In this document: positions 29,589 to 37,317 of the stretch, in pieces
Layout: every line of letters starts with the position of its first letter
Position numbering within the stretch: the stretch's first letter is position 1
Source of the DNA: Halomonas sp. BDJS001
Lineage (GTDB): Bacteria; Pseudomonadota; Gammaproteobacteria; Pseudomonadales; Halomonadaceae
Direction of reading: 5' to 3'
Length of the DNA: 64,000 nt
Assembly: GCF_026104355.1 (NCBI RefSeq)
Contig: NZ_CP110535.1
Location: 2,356,001 to 2,420,000, forward strand
Notes under the pieces: generated by a model
The model's input: only the letters and a program-made list of their open reading frames with translations
Told to the model about the DNA's origin: nothing
Databases searched by the model: none
Made by a program: the position numbers and the translations under genes

Positions 29589-31109
29589 ATGTCACGGTTA
29601 ATGTTCTATATTATTGTCGGCCTGCTGATGGTCGTGGGCATCGCGACCAGCGTACAACGCCACGTGCAGTTTGAGATCCCCTGGCTGCCCGGAGAGCAGC
29701 GTCAGGTGTGGGAGATTGAGGCGAGCATTAATTTCAATGCTCAAGGAGGCCCTGTCCAGGTTGACTTGGCCTTGCCTTCTCATCAGGCAGGCTACCGTGT
29801 ACTGACAGAGAACACAGCTTCGTCGGGTTATGGGCTTGCTTACCAAGCGGATGAGTTAGGTCGCACCGCTCGCTGGACTATTCGTGAAGCAGCGGGTAGC
29901 CAGACACTCTACTACTCGGTTCAAATGCTGGTGTCGGATGATGCCCGCTCGCCGATACAAACACCGCCTGAAGTTACTATCACGCCATGGGAAACACCCT
30001 ACGACACAGCGGCCAGCCAGCTCATTGATCAGGCTTGGGCACGTAGCGCCAATAATGCCACCTTCGCTCGTGAACTGATTCGCGATATTAATGGTGAACG
30101 TCAGGAAGAAAACGCACGGCTTCTTCTATCACAAGAAAACCCGGCAGCGCTGGTGGTGCGTCTACTCAACCAGGCTGGAGTTCAAGCCCGGGAAATAAGT
30201 GGCCTACTGCTGGAAGATGGACGCCGACGCCAAACCCTGAGCAGTTGGATTCAGGTGTTTGATGAGTCTGGTGAAGAGTGGGCAATTTTCCATCCGCTGA
30301 CGGGTGAACAAGGCAAGCCGGACAATTTATTGCTGTGGGAAACCGGTGGGCGAGCCGTGCTGGAAGTTCAGGGCGGCACCAATTCCCGGGTTACGTTCTC
30401 CATGATGACCCATGATCAGCCGGCTTCTGCGGCGGTGCGCAACCATTACTCTGAAGATTCGCTGCTGAATTTCTCCATTCATAGCCTGCCACTGGAAGAG
30501 CAAGCGCTGTTCCAGACGATTTTGCTGATTCCGATCGGCGCGTTAATGGTGGTGTTTTTGCGTGTACTGGTGGGCATCAAAACGTCCGGTACCTTTATGC
30601 CGGTGTTGATCGCCCTCGCCTTCATTCAAACGAGTCTGCCCACGGGCTTGATTGGTTTCCTGCTTATCGTTGCCATCGGTCTGATTATTCGTAACTACCT
30701 CTCATACTTGAATTTATTACTGGTAGCCAGGGTCTCGGCGGTGATTATAACGGTGATCGCGATTATCTCGATCTTCACCGTATTGGCTTACCGCATGGGG
30801 CTCAGTGCTGGCTTAACGATCACCTTCTTCCCGATGATTATCCTGGCCTGGACCATCGAGCGGATGTCGATTCTATGGGAAGAGGAAGGCCCTAAGCAGG
30901 TGTTAATCCAGGGGGGCGGCAGTTTGATTACGGCGATCCTTGCCTACCTGGCAATGAATAACCCCTGGGTGCGCCACATTACGTTCAACTTCCTGGGCGT
31001 ACAGCTGATATTGATGGCGCTGATTTTGCTGCTGGGCAACTATACGGGCTATCGCTTACTGGAGCTGCGCCGTTTCAAGCCCATCACTGATGATGAGAAG
31101 CCCTCATGA
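29589..31109 (+). CDS. inactive transglutaminase-like / multi-TM membrane protein (UUP1 family)
   Basis: A 506-aa protein. An N-terminal TM helix (about 5-22) is followed by a periplasmic region of about 290 residues. The transglutaminase-like fold lies inside it (AAALVVRLLNQAGVQAREISGLLLEDGR), but I see no catalytic Cys where the family would have one. Seven or so closely spaced TM helices form the C-terminal 190 residues (from LFQTILLIPIGALMVVFLRVL). This matches the family annotated as inactive transglutaminase fused to 7 TM helices. GAGGAAAGG lies upstream. The stop overlaps the next start by 4 bp, so translation is coupled. Confidence 0.85.
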   Translation: MSRLMFYIIVGLLMVVGIATSVQRHVQFEIPWLPGEQRQVWEIEASINFNAQGGPVQVDLALPSHQAGYRVLTENTASSGYGLAYQADELGRTARWTIREAAGSQTLYYSVQMLVSDDARSPIQTPPEVTITPWETPYDTAASQLIDQAWARSANNATFARELIRDINGERQEENARLLLSQENPAALVVRLLNQAGVQAREISGLLLEDGRRRQTLSSWIQVFDESGEEWAIFHPLTGEQGKPDNLLLWETGGRAVLEVQGGTNSRVTFSMMTHDQPASAAVRNHYSEDSLLNFSIHSLPLEEQALFQTILLIPIGALMVVFLRVLVGIKTSGTFMPVLIALAFIQTSLPTGLIGFLLIVAIGLIIRNYLSYLNLLLVARVSAVIITVIAIISIFTVLAYRMGLSAGLTITFFPMIILAWTIERMSILWEEEGPKQVLIQGGGSLITAILAYLAMNNPWVRHITFNFLGVQLILMALILLLGNYTGYRLLELRRFKPITDDEKPS

Positions 31110-32119
31110 GCTGGCTGAAAAACTGGACGTGGCCCACGCGCTTGCGGGATAAAGGCATCATCGGCATGAATCGGCGCAATATTCGCTATATTGGGCGATA
31201 TAACAGCCGTCGGCTTTACCCTCTGGTGGATGACAAGCTTAAAACCAAATTGCTGGCCCAACAGTACGGGATTACCTCACCGGAACTGATTGGTACCGTG
31301 ACCACCCAGTTCGGCGTCAAACACATTGGCGAAATGCTAACAGGCCATGCTGGTTTCGTTATCAAGCCTGCCAAGGGAAGCGGCGGTAAAGGCATTCTGG
31401 TGATTGAAAAGGTCGAAGATAACGTCTTTATCAAGCCCAGCGGTGCCCAGCTCTCTCTTACCGATATCGAGCGGCACGTGTCGAATATTCTATCGGGGCT
31501 CTACTCGTTGGGTGGCTCCCCCGATGTGGCGGTGATTGAAACGCTGATTAATTTCGATGAAAGCCTGATGGATTACACCTATGAAGGGGTTCCCGATATT
31601 CGGGTTATTGTCTTCAAGGGTTACCCTGTTATGGCCATGATGCGTCTTTCCACCGCGGCGTCCGATGGCAAGGCCAACCTGCACCAGGGTGCGGTAGGCG
31701 TTGGCTTGAACATCGCTACCGGGGCTGCTTTGCGCGCCGTGCAGTTTGACCGTCCTTGTTTTAGCCATCCCGACACGGGGCATGATCTGGCAAGCCTGGT
31801 CGTGCCCCAATGGGAAACGCTGCTTAACTTGGCCGCAGGCTGTTATGAAATGACCGGGCTCGGTTATCTGGGCACCGATATGGTGCTGGATCGCAAGCAT
31901 GGCCCGATGTTGCTTGAACTCAATGCAAGGCCTGGCTTGGCTATTCAAATGACCAATGGTGAAGGTTTACGTCGCCGGCTTGATCTTATTGAGCGCCAAC
32001 CCGATGGTGTGCCCGCCAAACAGCGTGTGGCGTTTGCCCAGCACCATTTTGCGCGACAAAGTGAGCTGGTGGACAGCGAATCGGTAGAAAACTCTGACAC
32101 CTCCTCCACCGGCGCGTAG
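31106..32119 (+). CDS. RimK-like ATP-grasp ligase (alpha-L-glutamate ligase homologue)
   Basis: A 337-aa cytoplasmic ATP-grasp enzyme. The ATP-binding glycine loop is KPAKGSGGKGI (about 87-97), and the Mg-binding end motif is LLELNARPGLAIQM (about 269-282). Members ligate amino acids to a carboxyl acceptor, glutamate in RimK. The acceptor here is unknown. The N-terminus has a distinctive RDKGIIGMNRRNIRYIGRYN stretch conserved in this subfamily rather than in RimK. It overlaps the upstream membrane protein gene by 4 bp. Confidence 0.87.
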   Translation: MSWLKNWTWPTRLRDKGIIGMNRRNIRYIGRYNSRRLYPLVDDKLKTKLLAQQYGITSPELIGTVTTQFGVKHIGEMLTGHAGFVIKPAKGSGGKGILVIEKVEDNVFIKPSGAQLSLTDIERHVSNILSGLYSLGGSPDVAVIETLINFDESLMDYTYEGVPDIRVIVFKGYPVMAMMRLSTAASDGKANLHQGAVGVGLNIATGAALRAVQFDRPCFSHPDTGHDLASLVVPQWETLLNLAAGCYEMTGLGYLGTDMVLDRKHGPMLLELNARPGLAIQMTNGEGLRRRLDLIERQPDGVPAKQRVAFAQHHFARQSELVDSESVENSDTSSTGA

Positions 32120-32163
32120 ACTACTAACGAGTGCCTAGGCTAACAACGTTCAACGAGTTGCCC

Positions 32164-32610
32164 ATGACCCAAGCGAGTACACTACTACAGCAGGCGGAGT
32201 CTCAGTGCCATATCCGCGGCGTTCGTTTCACTCCTATTCGCCGACGCGTACTTGAGATGATCGCTGAAAATGGCGGTGGGCTAAAAGCCTATGACTTACT
32301 CGACAAGCTCTCTACCGAGCATGCGGCCGCCCGCCCCCCGACGGTATATCGGGCGCTGGAGTTCTTGATTGATCAAGGCTTGGTGCATCGCATTGAGTCG
32401 CAGAACGCCTATGTGGCCTGCGCCTGCCCGGAGCATGCACATGGTTTTCAACTGCTTATTTGCCGTCACTGCGGCTATGTGGAAGAGCTGCATTTGGACG
32501 AAATCAGCGAGCAACTGGCAGCACTGGCCAAAAGCCGAGGCTTTAATGTTGAGCGCCAAACCATTGAGCTCCAAGGGCTCTGCCAGGATTGTCGAACAGC
32601 TAGCGAGTAA
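32164..32610 (+). CDS. zur: zinc uptake regulator Zur (Fur family)
   Basis: A 148-aa Fur-family repressor. The winged helix includes RFTPIRRRVLEMIAENGGGLKAYDLL and RPPTVYRALEFLIDQG. The structural zinc Cys pairs are CRHCGYVEEL and the terminal LCQDC. HAHGFQLLICRHCG is closer to Zur than to Fur. ATG 32164 fits the family start; a GTG start at 32131 is possible. hisI begins 4 bp after the stop, implying cotranscription. No Zur box is visible immediately upstream. Confidence 0.88.
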   Translation: MTQASTLLQQAESQCHIRGVRFTPIRRRVLEMIAENGGGLKAYDLLDKLSTEHAAARPPTVYRALEFLIDQGLVHRIESQNAYVACACPEHAHGFQLLICRHCGYVEELHLDEISEQLAALAKSRGFNVERQTIELQGLCQDCRTASE

Positions 32611-32614
32611 ATGT

Positions 32615-33085
32615 ATGTCCCGTTTTGATCACATCGCGCCGGACTTGCTGTTTAAGCAGCTAGAGCGCGCCACCCCCGAAGATTCTCTACCCGCTGCGAG
32701 CACCCTGCTTGCAGCAGTTCGCTTTAATACCGAGGGTCTGCTCCCTGCCATTGCTCAGCAGCACGATACGCAGGAAGTGCTCATGATGGCCTGGATGAAC
32801 CGTGAGGCGCTGGAAGAGACGTTAACCACCCAGCGTGTTTGCTACTATTCGCGCTCGCGCAAGAAGTTATGGCGTAAGGGGGAGTCCTCAGGGCAGCAGC
32901 AGCAGCTTGTCTCTGCCGCGCTTGATTGCGATGGCGATACGCTACTGTTGCAGGTTGATCAAACGGGCCCGGCTTGCCACACTGGTCGGCGCAGCTGTTT
33001 CTATATTGCCGTGGATCAAGAGCAGGCGTCGATCACCAGTGCGCCGCTGATCGACCCCGACGAACTGTACGGCAAAAAAGCCTAG
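32615..33085 (+). CDS. hisI: phosphoribosyl-AMP cyclohydrolase (HisI), zur-linked copy
   Basis: Third step of histidine synthesis, a zinc/magnesium enzyme. 156 aa with an N-terminal extension of about 45 residues. Core motifs: [31 protein letters not shown], then the metal site DCDGD with [13 protein letters not shown]. The three Cys ligands are present. The usual His after GESSG (SGH) is Gln here. It sits directly behind zur and away from other his genes, the arrangement expected of a zinc-limitation paralogue, though that is inference. Confidence 0.9.
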   Translation: MSRFDHIAPDLLFKQLERATPEDSLPAASTLLAAVRFNTEGLLPAIAQQHDTQEVLMMAWMNREALEETLTTQRVCYYSRSRKKLWRKGESSGQQQQLVSAALDCDGDTLLLQVDQTGPACHTGRRSCFYIAVDQEQASITSAPLIDPDELYGKKA

Positions 33086-33093
33086 TTCCCGTT

Positions 33094-33441
33094 ATGCCAC
33101 ACTCAGCCAAGACGCGAATCATAGCTGCCCTGCGCTCAGGCCCGCGGTGGCTATTGATGAAAGTGATGATTGGCTGCGTAAGAGCCTATCAATATACCCT
33201 TAGCCCCCTTCTAGGCCCGCGCTGCCGCTTCTGGCCAAGCTGTTCGTCTTACACCATTGAGGCGATTCAGGTGCATGGGCCAATAACGGGTGGCTGGATG
33301 GCCGTTAAGCGGATCGTTAAGTGCCACCCAGGCAACCCCGGTGGTATGGATCCGGTGCCCGGCGGCCGCAGCGAACAGCTTTGCCGCGAGGATGATGAAA
33401 AGGAATCGTCGCCCTCTTGCTGTGATCATCACCCTCGCTAG
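33094..33441 (+). CDS. yidD: membrane protein insertion efficiency factor YidD
   Basis: A small membrane-associated protein (115 aa) that assists YidC insertion. The core signature is [27 protein letters not shown], followed by [17 protein letters not shown]. Usually yidD lies between rnpA and yidC; here it follows hisI by 8 bp, away from that locus. The C-terminal tail is Cys/His-rich. Convergent with sufE, 9 bp apart. Confidence 0.9.
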   Translation: MPHSAKTRIIAALRSGPRWLLMKVMIGCVRAYQYTLSPLLGPRCRFWPSCSSYTIEAIQVHGPITGGWMAVKRIVKCHPGNPGGMDPVPGGRSEQLCREDDEKESSPSCCDHHPR

Positions 33442-33450
33442 CTTGTTTAC

Positions 33451-33867
33451 CTATTTCTGCTGCGCTACCGCGTAGATTTTCTCCAGCATGGCATGCAAGC
33501 CGTTGCTACGCGTTGGTGAAAGGTGTTTATCCAATCCCAAGTCTGTCAAAAAGTGCGGCTCGGTAGCACGAATTTCAGCCGCGGTACGTTCGCTGTATAT
33601 GCGTAGCAATACAGCAATCAGGCCGGAGACGATGGCAGCATCAGAGGTTGCCTTGAACACCAGCTTGTCGCCCTCCTCCTCATGGCGCATCCATACGTTT
33701 GACTGACAGCCCTGGATTTTAAACTCTTCGATCTTCCACTCTTCGGGAAAATCAGGCAGTTGCTTACCCATATCGATAATGTACTGGTAACGATCCATCC
33801 AGTTATCGAATATCTCGAAATCTTCGATCAGCTCTTGCTGGGCCTGTTCGGCGCCGGAAGTGCTCAT
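33451..33867 (-). CDS. sufE: cysteine desulfuration protein SufE
   Basis: Accepts persulfide sulfur from a SufS/CsdA cysteine desulfurase for Fe-S cluster assembly. 138 aa. The acceptor Cys lies in FKIQGCQSNVW, with SDAAIVSGLIAVLLRIYS and the family motif LGLDKHLSPTRSNGL. Its partner nfuA lies 2.5 kb away in the same direction, separated by a recombinase and a KfrA-like gene. Confidence 0.95.
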   Translation of the reverse strand: MSTSGAEQAQQELIEDFEIFDNWMDRYQYIIDMGKQLPDFPEEWKIEEFKIQGCQSNVWMRHEEEGDKLVFKATSDAAIVSGLIAVLLRIYSERTAAEIRATEPHFLTDLGLDKHLSPTRSNGLHAMLEKIYAVAQQK

Positions 33868-33942
33868 GCTATTTCCTTCTCTATTGGAATTGGCTTGTAG
33901 TGGCGACTGACACTTTGAGTCATAGGGTTCTCATTGGGGCCA

Positions 33943-35106
33943 TTATAACGGCTCGAAGGAGTCTTGAGGGAGGTTGTGTCCTGAAACTGTCAATCGATGG
34001 CGCTGCTGCTCGCGATGCCACTCGTTGTCTTCGGTGTGAAGATAGCGTGAGGTGGTATCCAGGCGTGCGTGACGAGCGCTTTCGGCTAGATGGCGCAGAC
34101 TAATGCCCGATTGAGCCTGATGGGTGATTGAGGTATGTCGAAGCCAGTGTGGGGTTGCCTGGTTAAGCGCGGCAATATGTTCCGGTGTGCCGCCGTCAGC
34201 TTCAAGTGCTTGCGCCGCCTGCTGAAACGTAGTGCGAATAAGCCGATAAAGCTGATTATGGCCCAGGCCGCGTTGGCCATCCAGTGTACGCAACACCGGC
34301 GTCTCCGCTTCCAGCTGGCTGGGAGTGTCAGGCAAGCCCAGCGCTTGACGCCACTGACGCAGGCAGTCAAACATATCGTCAGGCAGCGGAATGCGCGCTA
34401 TCTTGCTGCCCTTACCCACCACATACCACCACCAGCGCCCTTCGTTGCGCTGAAAATCCCCCATGCGCGCATCGGCCATCTCGCTGATCCGTGGTGCCAA
34501 TAGATAGGCAAAGCCAAAAATAAAGCGCCGCCTCGCCTGCTCGAAATGGGCGCGGCTACCCTCCTCCATGGCTAACGGTCTATTCAGCCACTGCCATAGC
34601 CATGCCCAAAGGCCACTCTCCAGGTAGCGCTCAATCCGCGGCGTTTGATTATTCAGGCGGCGGGATTTGTCGCGCATCAAACGAAACGGATTGTGATTAA
34701 CCCAGCCTGCTTCTACTAGCCAGGCAAACATTCCTTGCAGTATGACAAGGCTTTGACGACGGCTGGCGGGCGACAAACCTCCACGAAATGGCCGCCATAA
34801 CGGATGCGTGCGGGGCTTGGAGGGCCCTACCCACTGCTCGCTTGGTTGTGGGTCGGCAAGAAAGGCTTCAAAGCGGCGCAGGTGTTCGCGGTTGATATCG
34901 GCCAACGTGTGCCCTTGGCTGGTGAGCCAGAGCAGCAGCCGCTCCGCCTCACGGCGGTACGCTTTCCAGGTTTGCGGGCTATCCACGTACTCCTCAAGCC
35001 AAGCGGTTACTGCCTGGGCATCGTTTTGGGCGCTAATACGCCCGCCACTTGGCGACGCTTTTAAAGCCTGCAGTTGGTCAGTGGGTGTAATAACTACGTT
35101 TGCCAT
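33943..35106 (-). CDS. tyrosine recombinase / site-specific integrase
   Basis: 387 aa from ATG 35106 (MANVVITP). The frame is open to ATG 35178, but that start overlaps a palindrome and lacks a ribosome site. The N-terminal SAM-like core-binding domain (TWKAYRREAERLLLWLTSQG) is followed by the catalytic domain. All active-site positions are visible: Arg in LLAPRISEM, Lys in VVGKGSKIARIP, HWLRH, the second His in ARHARLDTTSRYLH and its Tyr. The Trp-rich middle is unusual. No phage genes are near. It is divergent from a KfrA-like gene, which suggests a dedicated pair. Confidence 0.9.
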   Translation of the reverse strand: MANVVITPTDQLQALKASPSGGRISAQNDAQAVTAWLEEYVDSPQTWKAYRREAERLLLWLTSQGHTLADINREHLRRFEAFLADPQPSEQWVGPSKPRTHPLWRPFRGGLSPASRRQSLVILQGMFAWLVEAGWVNHNPFRLMRDKSRRLNNQTPRIERYLESGLWAWLWQWLNRPLAMEEGSRAHFEQARRRFIFGFAYLLAPRISEMADARMGDFQRNEGRWWWYVVGKGSKIARIPLPDDMFDCLRQWRQALGLPDTPSQLEAETPVLRTLDGQRGLGHNQLYRLIRTTFQQAAQALEADGGTPEHIAALNQATPHWLRHTSITHQAQSGISLRHLAESARHARLDTTSRYLHTEDNEWHREQQRHRLTVSGHNLPQDSFEPL

Positions 35107-35176
35107 ACCCGCCACTACTCTCTTCCCATTAGTCGTTTTCTGCTTACTCAGGCCTGCAGTGTGCCCATGCAACCGC

Positions 35177-35212
35177 ATAAATTCAAGATAATACGAGTAA
35201 TCTTGAATTTAT
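35177..35212. repeat. 13-bp perfect inverted repeat with 10-bp spacer
   Basis: ATAAATTCAAGAT (35177-35189) and ATCTTGAATTTAT (35200-35212) flank a 10-bp spacer in the recombinase/kfrA intergenic region. The 13-10-13 layout resembles tyrosine-recombinase core sites (13-8-13 in loxP), and it could equally be an operator. It lies at the 5' end of the recombinase gene. Confidence 0.85.
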
Positions 35213-35232
35213 AGCTATTATTGTAAATAAAT

Positions 35233-35254
35233 TTACGTATTACATAATACGTAA
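35233..35254. promoter_or_regulatory. 10-bp perfect palindrome, probable KfrA operator
   Basis: TTACGTATTA (35233-35242) and TAATACGTAA (35245-35254) with a 2-bp centre, 67 bp before the KfrA-like start. KfrA proteins bind and autoregulate their own promoters, so this is a natural candidate operator. Binding is inferred. Confidence 0.5.
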
Positions 35255-35321
35255 TTATTGCCTTTCGAACGATAAGCCACGACAATGGCGGTTACAAAAG
35301 CGCTCAAGGAAGGATCACTAC

Positions 35322-36362
35322 ATGGCCCGCAACGGCATTCAGTACAGCGATGTTCAACAAGCCATTGATGCCCTGTTGGCCCGGGGCGACACGCCCAGCG
35401 TGCAGCGCATTCGCGATGTGCTGGGCACTGGCAGCTTCACGACGATTAGTGATCACTTTCGCCAGTGGCGCAGCGAGCGGGAGCAGAACCGTGACGTGCC
35501 GCCGCCCAAAGGTGTGCCGGAAGTGGTGGTGACTATGGCTGGGGAGCTTTGGCGCGAGGCCCAAGAGGTAGCGAATCAAGCGCTGCTCCACTATCGCGAA
35601 GATGCCAATCGTCAGGTGGCCGACGCTCAGCAGCTCGCAGAGGAGGCTAAACAGCAGGCAGCTAACGCCGAACAGCGCGAAAGCGCCCTCGCCGAGCACT
35701 TGCGCCATGTGGAGCAGCGCATGGAAGCGTTAAACCGGGAATTGGCCGCTAGCCAAACCAGCGAGCATCACTGGCATCAGCAGGCCGAAGCAGCGCAAGA
35801 AGAAGTAACTCAGCTGAAGCAGGTACAGCAGCAGTTAGAAAGCCAGGCAGGCGAACAACGTAAGGCACATAGCAACGCCCTCAACGAGCAGAAGGTAGCG
35901 TGGGAGCAGCGGCTAGCACAGGAAGAGCAGCGCCATGAGGCAGCCGAAGGAAGGCTGATGGCGATGCTGGACAGCGCTCAGCAGGCGCGCGCCCAGGAGG
36001 AGAAGAATTTCCAAAAACGTCTGCAGCACTCTGAGCAGCGCATTGAGACATTGAGCCAGGAGCTCAAGACTAAGCAGCAGGCCCTGCATGAGCTACAGAT
36101 GGAAGCCAGCGAGCGCGAACAACAGCTTGGTGAGCAGGCTCAGCAAATTACATCGCTGGAGAAGCAGCAAAAAACGCTAACTCAGCAGCTGGATGAGGCA
36201 AAAGCAGCGCTAAACAGTCAGGCCCAACAGCATGCAGAGCGCGAAACCGCACTGCAGCAAGCGTGGCAAGAGAAGCTCTGGAGCCGCATGGAGGCGCTGC
36301 AAACACAGCTGACGGCGCTGCCGGATGCGCTTTCAAAACAGAACAGTGAGCCAAACCAGTAA
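35322..36362 (+). CDS. KfrA-like DNA-binding protein with long coiled coil
   Basis: 346 aa. The N-terminal KfrA_N DNA-binding domain (YSDVQQAIDALLARGDTPSV, then TISDHFRQWR) occupies about 1-60. A Gln/Glu/Ala/Leu-rich coiled coil of nearly 250 residues extends to the C-terminus. KfrA proteins are known from plasmids as autorepressors with possible partition roles. Here the gene is chromosomal and divergent from a tyrosine recombinase, with two strong palindromes between them. AAGGAAGGA lies upstream of the ATG. A shared terminator separates it from convergent nfuA. Confidence 0.87.
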   Translation: MARNGIQYSDVQQAIDALLARGDTPSVQRIRDVLGTGSFTTISDHFRQWRSEREQNRDVPPPKGVPEVVVTMAGELWREAQEVANQALLHYREDANRQVADAQQLAEEAKQQAANAEQRESALAEHLRHVEQRMEALNRELAASQTSEHHWHQQAEAAQEEVTQLKQVQQQLESQAGEQRKAHSNALNEQKVAWEQRLAQEEQRHEAAEGRLMAMLDSAQQARAQEEKNFQKRLQHSEQRIETLSQELKTKQQALHELQMEASEREQQLGEQAQQITSLEKQQKTLTQQLDEAKAALNSQAQQHAERETALQQAWQEKLWSRMEALQTQLTALPDALSKQNSEPNQ

Positions 36363-36379
36363 TCAATCTGGAGACGTAA

Positions 36380-36408
36380 AAAAGCCCAGCGCTACAAGCT
36401 GGGCTTTT
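36380..36408. terminator. bidirectional terminator between kfrA-like gene and nfuA
   Basis: AAAAGCCCAGC (36380-36390) and GCTGGGCTTTT (36398-36408) form an 11-bp stem with A and T tracts on the outer sides, so it can end transcripts from both convergent genes. Confidence 0.88.
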
Positions 36409-36427
36409 GAGTCTGACCATCGCTTAT

Positions 36428-37051
36428 TTAGCGGTAGTAGGCGTTAGTGGTATCTGTATGATCCGTCACGTCGCGAATACCCGCAAGCTCGGGAATGCGC
36501 TCCATTAGGGTTTTCTCAACACCATCCTTCAGCGTTAAATCAACCGCGGCACAGCCTTGGCAACCGCCACCAAAGGCCAAGATGGCGTACTGCTCCTCGG
36601 TGAGCTCAACCAGCTTGATTTCGCCACCATGGGCCGCCAAGCCTGGATTGATTTCGCTGTAGAGCACGTAATTAACGCGATCTTCCAGGGGGCTGTCGGC
36701 ATTGACCTTGGGCATCTTGGCGTTGGGTGCTTTGATGGTTAGCTGGCCACCCATGCGGTCGGCGTTGAAATCCACCACCGCCTCTTCCAAAAAGGCCAGG
36801 CTGTTTTTATCGAGAAAGACGTTGATTTTCTCGAGTTCCAGCAGCACGTCGGTCGGCTCTTCCTCGCCGGGACGGCAATAAGCCAAGCAGGTTTCCGCGT
36901 AGGGCGTGCCCGGCTGAGTAATAAAGATGCGTACCGCAATACCCTCAACGTTCTGCTTTTCCAGCAGTTCTGACAGGTACTCTTGTGCGCTATCCGTAAT
37001 ATCAATACCTTGGGTATCGACTTGGGTTTCTTTGTCGCTAGTCGTGGTCAT
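36428..37051 (-). CDS. nfuA: Fe-S biogenesis protein NfuA
   Basis: An Fe-S cluster carrier of 207 aa. The N-terminal degenerate A-type domain (about 15-110) is followed by the Nfu domain with the cluster-binding CxxC in [29 protein letters not shown] lies upstream of ATG 37051. It pairs functionally with sufE nearby. Confidence 0.95.
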   Translation of the reverse strand: MTTTSDKETQVDTQGIDITDSAQEYLSELLEKQNVEGIAVRIFITQPGTPYAETCLAYCRPGEEEPTDVLLELEKINVFLDKNSLAFLEEAVVDFNADRMGGQLTIKAPNAKMPKVNADSPLEDRVNYVLYSEINPGLAAHGGEIKLVELTEEQYAILAFGGGCQGCAAVDLTLKDGVEKTLMERIPELAGIRDVTDHTDTTNAYYR

Positions 37052-37317
37052 GAGGGCTGTCTTCCTCCCGTGGTAGTGGCGGCGCCACTTCACATGTCAT
37101 TTGTGTCTATGGTAAGCAAAACGGCGCGCTGACACAATCCCGACTGTTTTAGTCGGCTATTTTAATTATCTTTCCTAATGCAGGGGATAGCCTTCCCAGG
37201 GGCGCCTTTTGCCCTCCCTTTTGTTATCATTATGCGCCTCTAAACGACAGATGCTGCTTTTTCCGACGATAACAACATCCCCTTTGACGACTGTGACGCT
37301 GGAGAACTCCCCCTGCC

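Noticed and set aside
33943..36362. Prophage or integrative element around the tyrosine recombinase
   Set aside because: No phage structural, excision or conjugation genes, no tRNA, and no flanking direct repeats were seen in the window.
37052..37317. Cobalamin or SAH riboswitch before metH
   Set aside because: No B12-box sequence or recognisable multi-helix fold; only a small 6-bp hairpin at 37140-37156.
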